DNA from: Anaerolineaceae bacterium
Lineage (GTDB): Bacteria; Chloroflexota; Anaerolineae; Anaerolineales; Anaerolineaceae
Length of the DNA stretch: 14,124 nt
Direction of reading: 5' to 3'
NCBI GenBank assembly: GCA_011620465.1
Contig: WOZC01000036.1
Span: forward strand, 1 to 14,124
Both the position numbers and the translations under genes were made by a program. Numbering within the stretch: position 1 is the first letter of the stretch; each line of letters begins with the position of its first letter. This document shows positions 7,985 to 14,124 of this stretch, piece by piece. The notes below the pieces were generated by a model that was given only the letters and a program-made list of their open reading frames with translations, was not told the DNA's origin and ran no database searches.

Positions 7985-8269
7985 ATGCCTTTTGCTTACT
8001 GTAAATTAAAGCTCAAAATTGACCGATGTGATAGTCTGAAAGAAAAACGTGCAATTCTTGCTGCTTTACTAACTCGTATGAAAAAGTATAATCTTTCGGT
8101 TATCGAAGCATCAAACCAGGATAATCATCATCAGATCGACCTGGAAATGAGCATGGTCAGGTCAAACAAAGCATTGCTCGACCAGGATCTGCAGTTTATG
8201 TCTGATCTGATTGCACGGGAATTTCCTAACCTGGACTTGTTTGCATTCGAAAAAGAAATCTACACTTAG
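7985..8269 (+). CDS. DUF503 family protein (YlxP-like)
   Basis: A small protein of 94 residues from the ATG at 7985. Seen: CKLKLKIDRCDSLKEKRAILAALLTRMKKY, matching the DUF503 pattern of an edge strand followed by SLK-K-R and a helix, then SVIEASNQD and a second strand. YlxP-type proteins lie in the translation/ribosome-assembly operon of Bacillus, but their role is unsettled; an RNA-linked job is only suggestive. A TTG at 7973 overlapping the FAH stop (TTGA) would add four residues; I prefer 7985 because family members begin just before the first strand, though neither start has a good ribosome binding site. It sits 8 bp before the radical SAM gene. Confidence 0.85.
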   Translation: MPFAYCKLKLKIDRCDSLKEKRAILAALLTRMKKYNLSVIEASNQDNHHQIDLEMSMVRSNKALLDQDLQFMSDLIAREFPNLDLFAFEKEIYT

Positions 8270-8277
8270 GATGTATT

Positions 8278-10140
8278 GTGCCAAAAAATACCATTAGTCT
8301 AATTGAGAAAATTCTCTACTCTGTTGAAAAACCGGGTCGCTACGTCGGCGATGAACATAACCAGATCACGAAAGAATGGGATTCTGTGGATGTACGCTGG
8401 TGCCTGATCTTCCCGGATATTTACGATATCGGTCAAGCCAATCTTGGATTGGCGATGCTCTATCAAATCCTGAATGCTGAAGAACATATCCTTGCTGAAC
8501 GAAGTTTTGCTCCCTGGGTGGATATGGAAGTTGAATTGAGGAAGCATCAGATCCCGTTGTTTTCTCTCGAAAGCAAGCAATCCTTAAAGAATTTCGATAT
8601 CCTGGGTTTCACGCTTCCGTATGAATCGATTTACACCAATGTTCTGAATATTCTTGATCTTGCTGGAATCAATATCCGTTCAACCGATCGACGTGAACGC
8701 GATCCACTTATCCTGGGCGGAGGGCAAGCCTGTTTCAACCCTGAACCAATGGCTGACTTTTTTGATGCTTTTGCTATCGGCGAAGGTGAAGAGGTTTCAC
8801 TGGAAATCTCCCAGGTCTATCGGGATTGGAAAAAAACATCCAGCCCACGCAGTGATCTTCTGCTTAATTTAGCACAAGTACCGGGAGTTTATGTTCCTTC
8901 GCTTTACGATATTTCTTACCATCCTGACGGCACCATAGCCAACATGACCCCCATCCAGCCTGGCGTTCCAGATAAAATCACGAAACGAATCGTAGCAGCC
9001 CTGCCAACCCACCCGTCAAAGTTCGTGGTCCCCAACGTTGAGATCATCCACGATCGCATGTCTGTGGAAATCATGCGCGGCTGCACACGCGGCTGCCGTT
9101 TTTGCCATGCCGGCATGGTCAACCGACCTGTCCGCCAGCGCAGCGTGGAAGAAATCCTTCCAGTCATCGAAAATGGCTTGAATTCCACTGGTTTTGAAGA
9201 GGTCGGGCTGCTTTCGCTCTCGTCTTCGGATCATACACAAATTTTGGAGCTTACTAAAAAGGTGCATGATAATTTCCATGACCGTAAGCTCTCTTTTAGC
9301 CTGCCTTCCCTGCGGATAGAGTCATTTTCCGTAGATTTGATGGATGAACTTAAAGAGCTGAAACCAGGCGGTGGGTTTACACTCGCGCCTGAAGCAGCCA
9401 CCGAACGTATGAGGGCTGTGATTAACAAGCCGCTCGATGATGAAGATTTTTACCAAACTGTCACCAGGATCTTTGAAAACGGCTGGCGTACGCTCAAGCT
9501 TTACTACATGATCGGGCTTCCAACTGAGACCATGGAAGATGTGGACGCCATTTTACAGGCAGGCATCAAAGTCTACCAAATCGGAAAACGTCTGATTGGA
9601 AAAAGCGTAAAGATTCACCTTGGGATCGCCTCCCTTATCCCCAAACCGCATACGCCTTTCCAATGGTTGCCTGTTCAAAGCCCGCAATTGATCCAGGAAA
9701 AGCTGGACTATCTGAAAGCTGGAACGCGCAGGGCAGGTATCAAGATGTCTTACAACATCCCCGATTCAACCTTATTGGAATCCTGGCTCTCGCGGGGTGA
9801 CCGCCGGATTGGCTCGGTAATCCAGACTGCCTGGGAAGCTGGCGCAAAATTTGATGCCTGGGGTGAGCGGGACAACCTGCAAATCTGGCGCAATTCCTTT
9901 ACGACCAACAACCTAGACCCGGATTTCTATGCATATCGGGAACGCTCCCTGGATGAGATCTTACCCTGGGACCACATCGACATTGGCGTTACCAAACGCT
10001 TCCTTCAACGGGATTACGATTGGAGTTTGGTCGGCCGTACCCGCGCGGATTGCCGCAACACCTGCTTTTCATGCGGCATCCTAGACGCATTTGGCGACCA
10101 GCGCCCGCCTGAGACAATTTGCTATTGGGGGTGCCCATGA
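8278..10140 (+). CDS. TIGR03960-type B12-binding-domain / radical SAM protein, function unknown
   Basis: A 620-residue protein. The N-terminal 200 residues resemble a cobalamin-binding-like Rossmann domain (PDIYDIGQANLG at 46-57; LGGGQACFNPEP). The radical SAM core follows with RGCTRGCRFCHAG, where Cys269, Cys273 and Cys276 form the C-x3-C-x2-C site for a 4Fe-4S cluster and SAM. Further core pieces are LSLSSSDH, GGGFTLAPEAATERMR and YYMIGLPTET. A late segment has CRNTCFSCGI, a possible second metal site. The family is widespread but its reaction is not established to my knowledge. The usual B12 ligand motif DxHxxG is absent, so cobalamin use is doubtful. The GTG start at 8278 has AGGAT 7 bases upstream. 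The stop overlaps the next gene by ATGA, the usual pairing with DUF2344. Confidence 0.9.
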   Translation: MPKNTISLIEKILYSVEKPGRYVGDEHNQITKEWDSVDVRWCLIFPDIYDIGQANLGLAMLYQILNAEEHILAERSFAPWVDMEVELRKHQIPLFSLESKQSLKNFDILGFTLPYESIYTNVLNILDLAGINIRSTDRRERDPLILGGGQACFNPEPMADFFDAFAIGEGEEVSLEISQVYRDWKKTSSPRSDLLLNLAQVPGVYVPSLYDISYHPDGTIANMTPIQPGVPDKITKRIVAALPTHPSKFVVPNVEIIHDRMSVEIMRGCTRGCRFCHAGMVNRPVRQRSVEEILPVIENGLNSTGFEEVGLLSLSSSDHTQILELTKKVHDNFHDRKLSFSLPSLRIESFSVDLMDELKELKPGGGFTLAPEAATERMRAVINKPLDDEDFYQTVTRIFENGWRTLKLYYMIGLPTETMEDVDAILQAGIKVYQIGKRLIGKSVKIHLGIASLIPKPHTPFQWLPVQSPQLIQEKLDYLKAGTRRAGIKMSYNIPDSTLLESWLSRGDRRIGSVIQTAWEAGAKFDAWGERDNLQIWRNSFTTNNLDPDFYAYRERSLDEILPWDHIDIGVTKRFLQRDYDWSLVGRTRADCRNTCFSCGILDAFGDQRPPETICYWGCP

Positions 10141-10790
10141 GCGACACACCATTCAGGGTCAGAGTCTGCTATTCCAAAACCGGGAACCTGCGGTTTGTTG
10201 GGCACCTGGACACCCAACGCTTGTTTGAGCGAGCGTTAAGGCGTGCCAGGCTCCCATTACGCTATACGCAAGGGTTTAATAAACACATCCGGCTGAATCT
10301 CGCCAGCGCTTTGCCACTGGGTTTTATTAGCAGCTCTGAAATGCTCGATTTCTGGCTCGATGAGTCAATGGATGAACAAGAAATCCGTCAAAAACTACAG
10401 GAAGCACTGCCTGTGGATATCCGCATCATCGAACTTGGCTACGTTGATAATTTATTGCCTTCGCTTCAGGGGTCACTGATCTCAAGCGATTACAAGATCA
10501 CACTGCCGGAAGAAGAAACAGGTGAAGTTTTTCAACAAAAGTTGGCGCAGTTGTTGGCTCAACCGGAAATCCCGGTTACCAGAAGAGAAAAAACGCTCGA
10601 TTACAAACCGCTGATCCTGGAGCATAGTTTGCAGGCAGTTTCTTCAGATAACACGATTGTGAATTTCAAGCTGTCTTCAACGCCTGGGGGAAACGCCAGA
10701 CCCGATGACCTTTTGGAGCTCCTGGGTATTGACCCTGCTGATTGTGTGATCGAACGTGTTGGTTTAAATTTTTCTTCGAATGAGGGTTAA
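10137..10790 (+). CDS. DUF2344 / TIGR03936 radical SAM-associated protein
   Basis: A 217-residue protein matching the partner family of TIGR03960 radical SAM enzymes, sometimes found fused to them. Seen: RVCYSKTGNLRFVGHLDTQRLFERALRRA, then LPLRYTQGFNKH and LASALPLGF, the hallmark N-terminal half; the C-terminal half is poorly conserved. The ATG at 10137 overlaps the upstream stop (ATGA) and has GGGGGTG before it, which favours it over an in-frame TTG at 10119. The family is predicted to act with its radical SAM neighbour, perhaps by binding an RNA or protein substrate; the reaction is not known to me. Its stop shares one base with the start of the HIT gene (TAATG). Confidence 0.9.
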   Translation: MSDTPFRVRVCYSKTGNLRFVGHLDTQRLFERALRRARLPLRYTQGFNKHIRLNLASALPLGFISSSEMLDFWLDESMDEQEIRQKLQEALPVDIRIIELGYVDNLLPSLQGSLISSDYKITLPEEETGEVFQQKLAQLLAQPEIPVTRREKTLDYKPLILEHSLQAVSSDNTIVNFKLSSTPGGNARPDDLLELLGIDPADCVIERVGLNFSSNEG

Positions 10791-11191
10791 TGGAAAATTG
10801 TATTTTTTGTGCATTAGCAGAAAAAAGGTTGAAACCATGGTTGGTTCTCGAGAGTGACAACTGCCTGGCATTTTTGGATTCCAATCCGGTGGCACCCTAC
10901 CATACCCTGGTCATACCAAAAGCGCATTTCGATAATATGCTGGATGTACCAGTGCCGGTGTTACAGGATGTCACTGAATTGATCCACCAGGTTTGCCAAC
11001 TTTACACGCAAAAGCTCGGAATTGATAGTTATCAAATCTTTAATAATTCTGGTCCCCATAGCGCCCAAACTGTAAATCATCTTCATTTTCACATCCTTCC
11101 TCGCTTCGAAGGTGATGCCATTAAGTTTTATGCCACCCGCATGCCTGAGTTGGTTAAGCAATATCCTGAAATGCTGGATAAGTTGAAGTAA
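10790..11191 (+). CDS. HIT family nucleotide-binding protein
   Basis: A 133-residue histidine-triad protein. HIT proteins hydrolyse or transfer nucleotidyl groups, for example AMP-lysine, AMP-amines or ApnA substrates. Seen: NCIFCALAEK at the N-terminus with a Cys4/Cys7 pair that in many members helps bind zinc, the conserved LAFLDSNPVAPYHTLVIPKAH strand-turn region, NNSGPHSAQTVNHLHFHILPR with the triad His97, His99 and His101, His101 being the expected nucleophile. Length is normal for the family. Start: TAATG overlap with the DUF2344 gene and GAGG about 5 bases upstream. It is the last gene of the five-gene run and is followed by a possible terminator. The substrate is not predictable; Hint-like (AMP-amide hydrolase) is the best subfamily guess. 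Confidence 0.93.
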   Translation: MENCIFCALAEKRLKPWLVLESDNCLAFLDSNPVAPYHTLVIPKAHFDNMLDVPVPVLQDVTELIHQVCQLYTQKLGIDSYQIFNNSGPHSAQTVNHLHFHILPRFEGDAIKFYATRMPELVKQYPEMLDKLK

Positions 11192-11209
11192 ATCTGTTGA
11201 ATTTTGTAA

Positions 11210-11240
11210 GGAACGCGGCTTGACCCGTTCCGCTTTCTTA
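11210..11240 (+). terminator. Possible terminator after the HIT gene
   Basis: GGAACG (11210-11215) pairs with CGTTCC (11226-11231) over a 10-base loop, followed by GCTTTCTT. The T-run is broken, so this is a weak intrinsic terminator, placed 19 bp after the stop of the five-gene operon. Confidence 0.4.
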
Positions 11241-11245
11241 GATGA

Positions 11246-11438
11246 ATGGAAGTTGTAGGACGGAATGAGTTGGGGTTGAGCAGTGTTTGTTTGAATGACT
11301 CCAAACAACCTCACTCCGCCGACGAGAATGCCAACTCTCACCATGTCGGACGAATTGCCCTTCAGGGTAGTGAGCCATGACCGAGTTAACTACTCGAAAC
11401 CATCCCGATATGGCTCATTCCAACCTACATCTCGCCAT
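11246..11438. repeat. REP-like pair of inverted hairpin units (non-coding element)
   Basis: TGTAGGACGGAATGAG at 11254-11269 is matched in inverted orientation by CTCATTCCAACCTACA at 11414-11429 (14 of 16 identical), and weaker similarity carries the arms outward to ATGG at about 11246 and its complement near 11438. Each arm also starts its own hairpin. CGGAATGAG (11261-11269) pairs with CTCACTCCG (11310-11318), with TTGTTTG/CAAACAA (11287-11293/11302-11308) inside. TGAGCCAT (11371-11378) pairs perfectly with ATGGCTCA (11410-11417), with CGAGT/ACTCG (11382-11386/11392-11396) inside. Between them CCGAC/GTCGG (11319-11323/11345-11349) forms another stem. No credible ORF lies here. A REP/BIME-type or small non-autonomous mobile element fits best; a structured RNA is the alternative. 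Confidence 0.55.
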
Positions 11439-11454
11439 TTGGATTTTTGAATGA

Positions 11455-11488
11455 TCAATGGAATCCTTTTGTCAATGGAATCCTTTGG
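11455..11488. repeat. Two-copy tandem repeat, period 17 bp, beside the tRNA-Arg promoter
   Basis: TCAATGGAATCCTTT occurs at 11455-11469 and again at 11472-11486, each followed by two bases (TG, GG). The second copy runs into the likely -35 region of the tRNA-Arg promoter. It could be a pair of regulator sites or a simple duplication. Confidence 0.6.
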
Positions 11489-11514
11489 TGAAAGTACTTT
11501 CTTGTTGATATAAT
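11485..11514 (+). promoter_or_regulatory. Promoter of tRNA-Arg (and probably ligA)
   Basis: A perfect TATAAT at 11509-11514 is preceded by TGA, giving an extended -10 (TGATATAAT). TTGGTG at 11485-11490 is a partial -35 at an 18-bp spacing. The predicted start near 11521 lies just before the tRNA 5' end at 11525. No other promoter is visible between the tRNA and ligA. Confidence 0.6.
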
Positions 11515-11524
11515 ATTGGTTCAC

Positions 11525-11596
11525 GTCTCCGTGGCCTAATGGATAAGGCACTGGCCTCCGAAGCCAGCAATCTGGGTTCGAATCCCAGCGGAGATA
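11525..11596 (+). tRNA. tRNA-Arg (anticodon CCG)
   Basis: The sequence folds as a 72-nt tRNA: acceptor GTCTCCG/CGGAGAT with a G-U first pair, D-arm GCCT/AGGC, anticodon stem CTGGC/GCCAG with loop CTCCGAA (anticodon CCG, reads CGG), and T-arm CTGGG-TTCGAAT-CCCAG. The discriminator is A, and TTGG follows, so CCA is not encoded. It lies 31 bp before ligA with no terminator between them. Confidence 0.97.
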
Positions 11597-11627
11597 TTGG
11601 CATCTTTTATCCATAGCGGAGGTTACC

Positions 11628-13652
11628 ATGTCAACCGATCCCAAAGTTTTGCAGGAAATTGAAGAACTACGCCGCCAGATCAATTATCACAGTTACCGCT
11701 ACAACACGCTGGATCAACCCGAGATCAGCGATTATGACTATGACTTACTTTTCAATCGACTGAAAGAGCTTGAAGCACTTCATCCTGACCTGGTCACATC
11801 TGACTCTCCCACGCAACGCGTTGGCAACAAGCTTTCTGAAAAATTCCGCAAAGTCAGGCATCCCGCGCCGATTCTCAGTCTGGCAAATGGCTTTGGTTCA
11901 CAGGCAACTTTGGATTGGTACGACCGTATCGCGCGCCTTGACCGCCGCGTGTTGAAAACAGATTTTCTCCTTGAACCAAAGCTGGACGGTCTCACCATTG
12001 TCCTGACTTATGAAAACGGTTTGTTCACCCTCGGAGCTACCCGCGGTGATGGCATCGTCGGTGAGGATATCACCGAAAATCTGAAAACATTACCCACAAT
12101 TCCGCTGCGGATTCCAATTAAACAGGGTGTTCACGTTCCTGATCACATCGTTTTCAGGGGCGAATCCATCATCACCAAATCTGATTTCGAAAAATTGAAC
12201 CGGGAAATGGAAGCAAATGGGCAAAAACCTTACCTTAACCCGAGAAACACAGCGGCTGGTTCATTACGTCAACTAAATCCTGCGATCACTGCCCAACGAC
12301 CTCTTAAGCTGTATTTGTACCAGATAGTCGAGTCGAGCGAACCTTTACCGCCCACACAGGAAGCGATATTGGATTACATCGCCTCCTTCGGGCTGCCGGT
12401 CAACCCCTTACGCTGGAAAGCTGCCACAATCCAGGAAGCTGTCGAGATTTGCGAAGCGCAAGCAACAAACCGACATTCCTGGGCTTATGATGCTGACGGC
12501 GTGGTGATTAAGATCAATGACCACCAGCTCTATGAGGACCTTGGAATCGTAGGCAAGGACCCGAGAGGGGCACTTGCGTATAAATACCCGGGAGAAGAAG
12601 TTGAAACCACCTTGCTGGACATCCAGGTCAATGTTGGACGAACCGGAGTCCTGACCCCGCTCGCCGTCCTCGAACCGGTAGCAATCGGCGGAGTGATTGT
12701 TCGGCAGGCGACACTGCATAACTTCGATTTCATTGCTGAAAAAGATATCCGCGTCGGAGACCGGGTTCTGGTCAAACGCGCTGGGGAAGTTATCCCGTAT
12801 ATCGTTGCCGCCTTGCCAGAAAAGCGCGACAACAGCCAGGTTCCCTACACTCCTCCAACGAATTGCCCTTCCTGCGGTGCTCCTGTTGAACAAGACAAAG
12901 GCATGGTTGCCTGGTATTGCATCAATGCCAGCTGTCCAGCACAATTGAAGCGCAATATCGAGCATTTTGTCTCCCGTGGAGCTATGGACATCATAGGTTT
13001 GGGAGAACAAATCGTAAAGCAGTTGGTGGATGCCAACCTGATACGGTCTACCGCTGACCTATACCGTCTGCGGGAATCAGATTTGCTTGGATTGGATAAA
13101 TTTGGACCCAAAAAAGCCCGGAATCTGGTTGAGGCAATACAGGCCTCAAAAACTCAGAGCCTGTCACGATTAATTACAGCTTTAGGAATCAGGGGTGTAG
13201 GTGAAGTAGCTGCAGAAAAACTGAGCGAAACCTTTCATGACCTGGATGCGCTTTCGTATGCCACAACAGAAGAATTACAAATGGTGGAAGGCGTTGGTCA
13301 GATTATGGCTGAGGACATTCAAGCCTGGTTTAAAGAAGCTGACAACAAGGAATTGCTTGAAACGTTTCGACAGCTCGGCTTGTGGCCGGTCAGTAATCCT
13401 CCAGAAAAAGAAGGAGAACAACCTCTCGAAGGTTTGAACTTTGTCGTCACCGGCACACTACCCACGCTTTCCAGGGAGCAGGCAGAAGAATTAATCAGAG
13501 AATATGGCGGTAAAGTAGTTGGATCAGTCAGCAAGAAAACAGATTACCTGGTTTTAGGTGAAAACCCGGGTTCAAAACACACCAAAGCCTTCCAACTCGG
13601 CATCCCGATCCTGAGTGAAGAAGATTTAAAGAGATTGATTGCGGGTGATTGA
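11628..13652 (+). CDS. ligA: NAD-dependent DNA ligase LigA
   Basis: A 674-residue ligase, normal length for LigA, which seals nicks in replication and repair using NAD. Seen: the Ia NMN-binding region (INYHSYRYNTLDQPEISDYDYD), the adenylation motif PKLDGL with catalytic Lys118, GATRGDGIVGEDITEN, ESIITKSDF, NPRNTAAGSLRQLNP, an OB-fold region (GVLTPLAVLEPV, ATLHNFDFI), the four-cysteine zinc finger Cys413, Cys416, Cys431 and Cys436 ending in CPAQL, helix-hairpin-helix repeats (GLDKFGPKKARNL, GIRGVGEVAAEKL, MVEGVGQIMAEDI), and a C-terminal BRCT domain from about residue 595 (LEGLNFVVTGTL through KKTDYLVLGENPGSKHTKA). All expected motifs are intact. The ATG has a strong GGAGG 5 bases upstream. 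It is probably co-transcribed with tRNA-Arg just before it. Confidence 0.98.
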   Translation: MSTDPKVLQEIEELRRQINYHSYRYNTLDQPEISDYDYDLLFNRLKELEALHPDLVTSDSPTQRVGNKLSEKFRKVRHPAPILSLANGFGSQATLDWYDRIARLDRRVLKTDFLLEPKLDGLTIVLTYENGLFTLGATRGDGIVGEDITENLKTLPTIPLRIPIKQGVHVPDHIVFRGESIITKSDFEKLNREMEANGQKPYLNPRNTAAGSLRQLNPAITAQRPLKLYLYQIVESSEPLPPTQEAILDYIASFGLPVNPLRWKAATIQEAVEICEAQATNRHSWAYDADGVVIKINDHQLYEDLGIVGKDPRGALAYKYPGEEVETTLLDIQVNVGRTGVLTPLAVLEPVAIGGVIVRQATLHNFDFIAEKDIRVGDRVLVKRAGEVIPYIVAALPEKRDNSQVPYTPPTNCPSCGAPVEQDKGMVAWYCINASCPAQLKRNIEHFVSRGAMDIIGLGEQIVKQLVDANLIRSTADLYRLRESDLLGLDKFGPKKARNLVEAIQASKTQSLSRLITALGIRGVGEVAAEKLSETFHDLDALSYATTEELQMVEGVGQIMAEDIQAWFKEADNKELLETFRQLGLWPVSNPPEKEGEQPLEGLNFVVTGTLPTLSREQAEELIREYGGKVVGSVSKKTDYLVLGENPGSKHTKAFQLGIPILSEEDLKRLIAGD

Positions 13653-13833
13653 TCTAAAAATTCTTGCTGAATAGTTCAGATGCCAAAGGTTAATCTTGTT
13701 ATCCTTTCATTTTTTGTAGGATGGGCTCCGTTTTTGAACCAGGCTCTTTTACACGTCTCGCGACAAAAAAGATATCAAGATCCATACTTGTATATTTCGT
13801 GTTACTTTGTTTAGGATGACAAATTTTTCCGCA

Positions 13834-13869
13834 GGCTGAGATTGTTTTTTTCAATCCGGAGTCTTTTTT
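13834..13869 (+). terminator. Possible terminator of the tRNA-Arg/ligA transcript
   Basis: GATTG (13840-13844) pairs with CAATC (13852-13856) over a T7 loop; GGCT/AGTC (13834-13837/13860-13863) can extend the stem across an internal loop. Six T's follow directly. The stem is weak and lies about 180 bp after the ligA stop, so this is tentative. Confidence 0.3.
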
Positions 13870-13882
13870 GTAACAGGAGATT

Positions 13883-13909
13883 GCTTCGTCGCTACGCTCC
13901 TCGCAAAGA
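13883..13909. repeat. Dispersed-type intergenic repeat, copy 1
   Basis: A 27-bp sequence starting GCTTCGTCGCT and ending CTCCTCGCAAAGA, differing from copy 2 at 14018-14044 by one base (A at 13894). It is an imperfect palindrome with TTGC (13881-13884) and GCAA (13903-13906) at its ends. From memory, repeats of the style GATTGCTTCG...CTCGCAA are scattered between genes in several bacterial phyla. Confidence 0.7.
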
Positions 13910-13989
13910 CGGTTATCTTTTCATTTGCCAGCGCATAGTGCCTTTTGATTATTGCTCACATGTAATTCACCGTATACCATAATCCAAAC

Positions 13990-14023
13990 TGAAGCCGGAT
14001 TGAACTGCACAATCTCGGCTTCG
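13990..14023. repeat. Strong hairpin, inverted relative of the one at 13834-13863
   Basis: GAAGCCG-GATTG (13991-14002) pairs with CAATC-T-CGGCTTC (14010-14022): 12 base pairs with one bulged T and a 7-base loop. CCGGATTG and CAATCTC here are exact inverted matches of CAATCCGG and GAGATTG at 13852-13859 and 13838-13844, so the two hairpins are inverted copies with different loops. No T-run follows on either strand, so it is not a classical terminator. Confidence 0.55.
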
Positions 14024-14044
14024 TCGCTTCGCTCCTCGCAAAGA
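14018..14044. repeat. Dispersed-type intergenic repeat, copy 2
   Basis: Same 27-bp sequence and orientation as 13883-13909, with one mismatch (T at 14029). The two copies lie 135 bp apart, between ligA and tmRNA. Confidence 0.7.
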
Positions 14045-14072
14045 TAATAAAAGCCCCCGATCAGGGGGCTTT
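14045..14072 (-). terminator. Intrinsic terminator of tmRNA
   Basis: AAAGCCCCC (14050-14058) and GGGGGCTTT (14064-14072) form a 9-bp stem with a 5-base loop. On the minus strand it follows the tmRNA 3' end at once and is continued by a T-rich stretch (TTTTATTATC), as expected of a Rho-independent terminator. The flanking A and T runs make it possibly active in both directions. Confidence 0.85.
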
Positions 14073-14073
14073 A

Positions 14074-14124
14074 GGTGGAGATGGCGGGAATCGAACCCGC
14101 GTCCGAAAGATTAGACTCTCGAAT
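14074..14124 (-). ncRNA. ssrA: tmRNA (ssrA), 3' end only
   Basis: The minus strand reads GGACGCGGGTTCGATTCCCG and then CCATCTCCACC, the 3' tRNA-like end of tmRNA with T-arm GCGGG-TTCGATT-CCCGC and the acceptor strand ending CTCC plus discriminator A. The encoded end is ACC followed by T, so only CC of the CCA tail is in the DNA and the terminal A must be added. The 5' half, pseudoknots and tag-peptide reading frame lie beyond the window. tmRNA rescues stalled ribosomes together with SmpB. A plain tRNA is excluded because the bases before the T-arm do not form a normal anticodon arm. Confidence 0.9.

Larger units (their letters stand above)
13653..14049. other. Non-coding region after ligA, rich in hairpins and repeats
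   Basis: About 400 bp between ligA and tmRNA with no credible ORF. It holds a TGTAGGATGG motif near 13716 similar to the start of the REP-like arms at 11254, T-rich runs, a weak hairpin followed by T6, two direct copies of a 27-bp repeat, and two inverted copies of a short hairpin (listed separately). Nothing suggests a protein gene. Confidence 0.6.

Noticed and set aside
10119..10136. TTG start for the DUF2344 gene
   Set aside because: The ATG at 10137 gives the usual ATGA overlap and a strong ribosome binding site.
10961..11344. 127-residue minus-strand ORF running from the HIT gene into the intergenic region
   Set aside because: Half is antisense to conserved HIT motifs and the rest covers hairpin repeats.
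11455..11488. Start of a CRISPR array
   Set aside because: Only two copies, 17-bp period and 2-bp spacers; no array or cas gene nearby.
11390..11683. 97-residue minus-strand ORF
   Set aside because: It crosses the tRNA-Arg gene and the ligA start in antisense; not credible.
12408..13010. 200-residue minus-strand ORF inside ligA
   Set aside because: ligA is intact here with its zinc finger and OB-fold; the antisense frame has no recognisable domain or start signal.

Overview
The window reads as a contiguous piece of a bacterial chromosome with moderate GC and dense, mostly plus-strand gene packing. It holds core housekeeping genes (ligA, tmRNA, two tRNAs) and no phage, transposase or CRISPR signal. 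The fused ADP-forming acyl-CoA synthetase, the split AddAB-like genes and the DUF503/radical-SAM/DUF2344 group make me think of an anaerobic member of Chloroflexota (Anaerolineae-like). That is inference from gene style, not from a marker phylogeny. Neither tRNA encodes its 3' CCA, and promoters with TATAAT-type -10 boxes can be picked out.

Layout. (1) 1-1783, minus: the N-terminal 594 codons of an ADP-forming acetyl-CoA synthetase-type protein, cut by the window edge. It has an extended -10 promoter and a good ribosome binding site. (2) 1784-1948: divergent promoter region. (3) 1949-7098, plus: three overlapping genes. They are a helicase-like protein with a damaged Walker B, an apparently intact UvrD/AddA-type helicase without a nuclease domain, and a stand-alone PD-(D/E)XK nuclease with the four-cysteine iron-sulfur signature of AddB and Cas4. 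Together they look like an AddAB-type end-resection machine split over three polypeptides; this is the most interesting part of the window. (4) 7115-7188, minus: tRNA-Val(TAC), sharing a near-symmetrical -10 region with the next operon. (5) 7212-11191, plus: a tight five-gene run of FAH-family hydrolase, DUF503 protein, TIGR03960-type radical SAM protein, DUF2344 partner and HIT-family protein. (6) 11192-11524: non-coding, with a possible terminator, a REP-like inverted pair of hairpin units and a 17-bp-period tandem repeat next to a promoter. (7) 11525-13652, plus: tRNA-Arg(CCG) followed 31 bp later by ligA, probably on one transcript. (8) 13653-14049: non-coding, rich in hairpins and dispersed-type repeats. 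(9) 14050-14124: a strong terminator and the 3' end of tmRNA (ssrA) on the minus strand, continuing beyond the window.

How the genes fit together: the three-gene helicase/nuclease operon and ligA both serve DNA repair and replication but are separate transcription units. The five-gene operon pairs two proteins of unknown joint function (radical SAM plus DUF2344) with small enzymes. The synthetase at the left edge probably belongs to energy conservation from acyl-CoA. All functions are read from motifs; no database search was possible.
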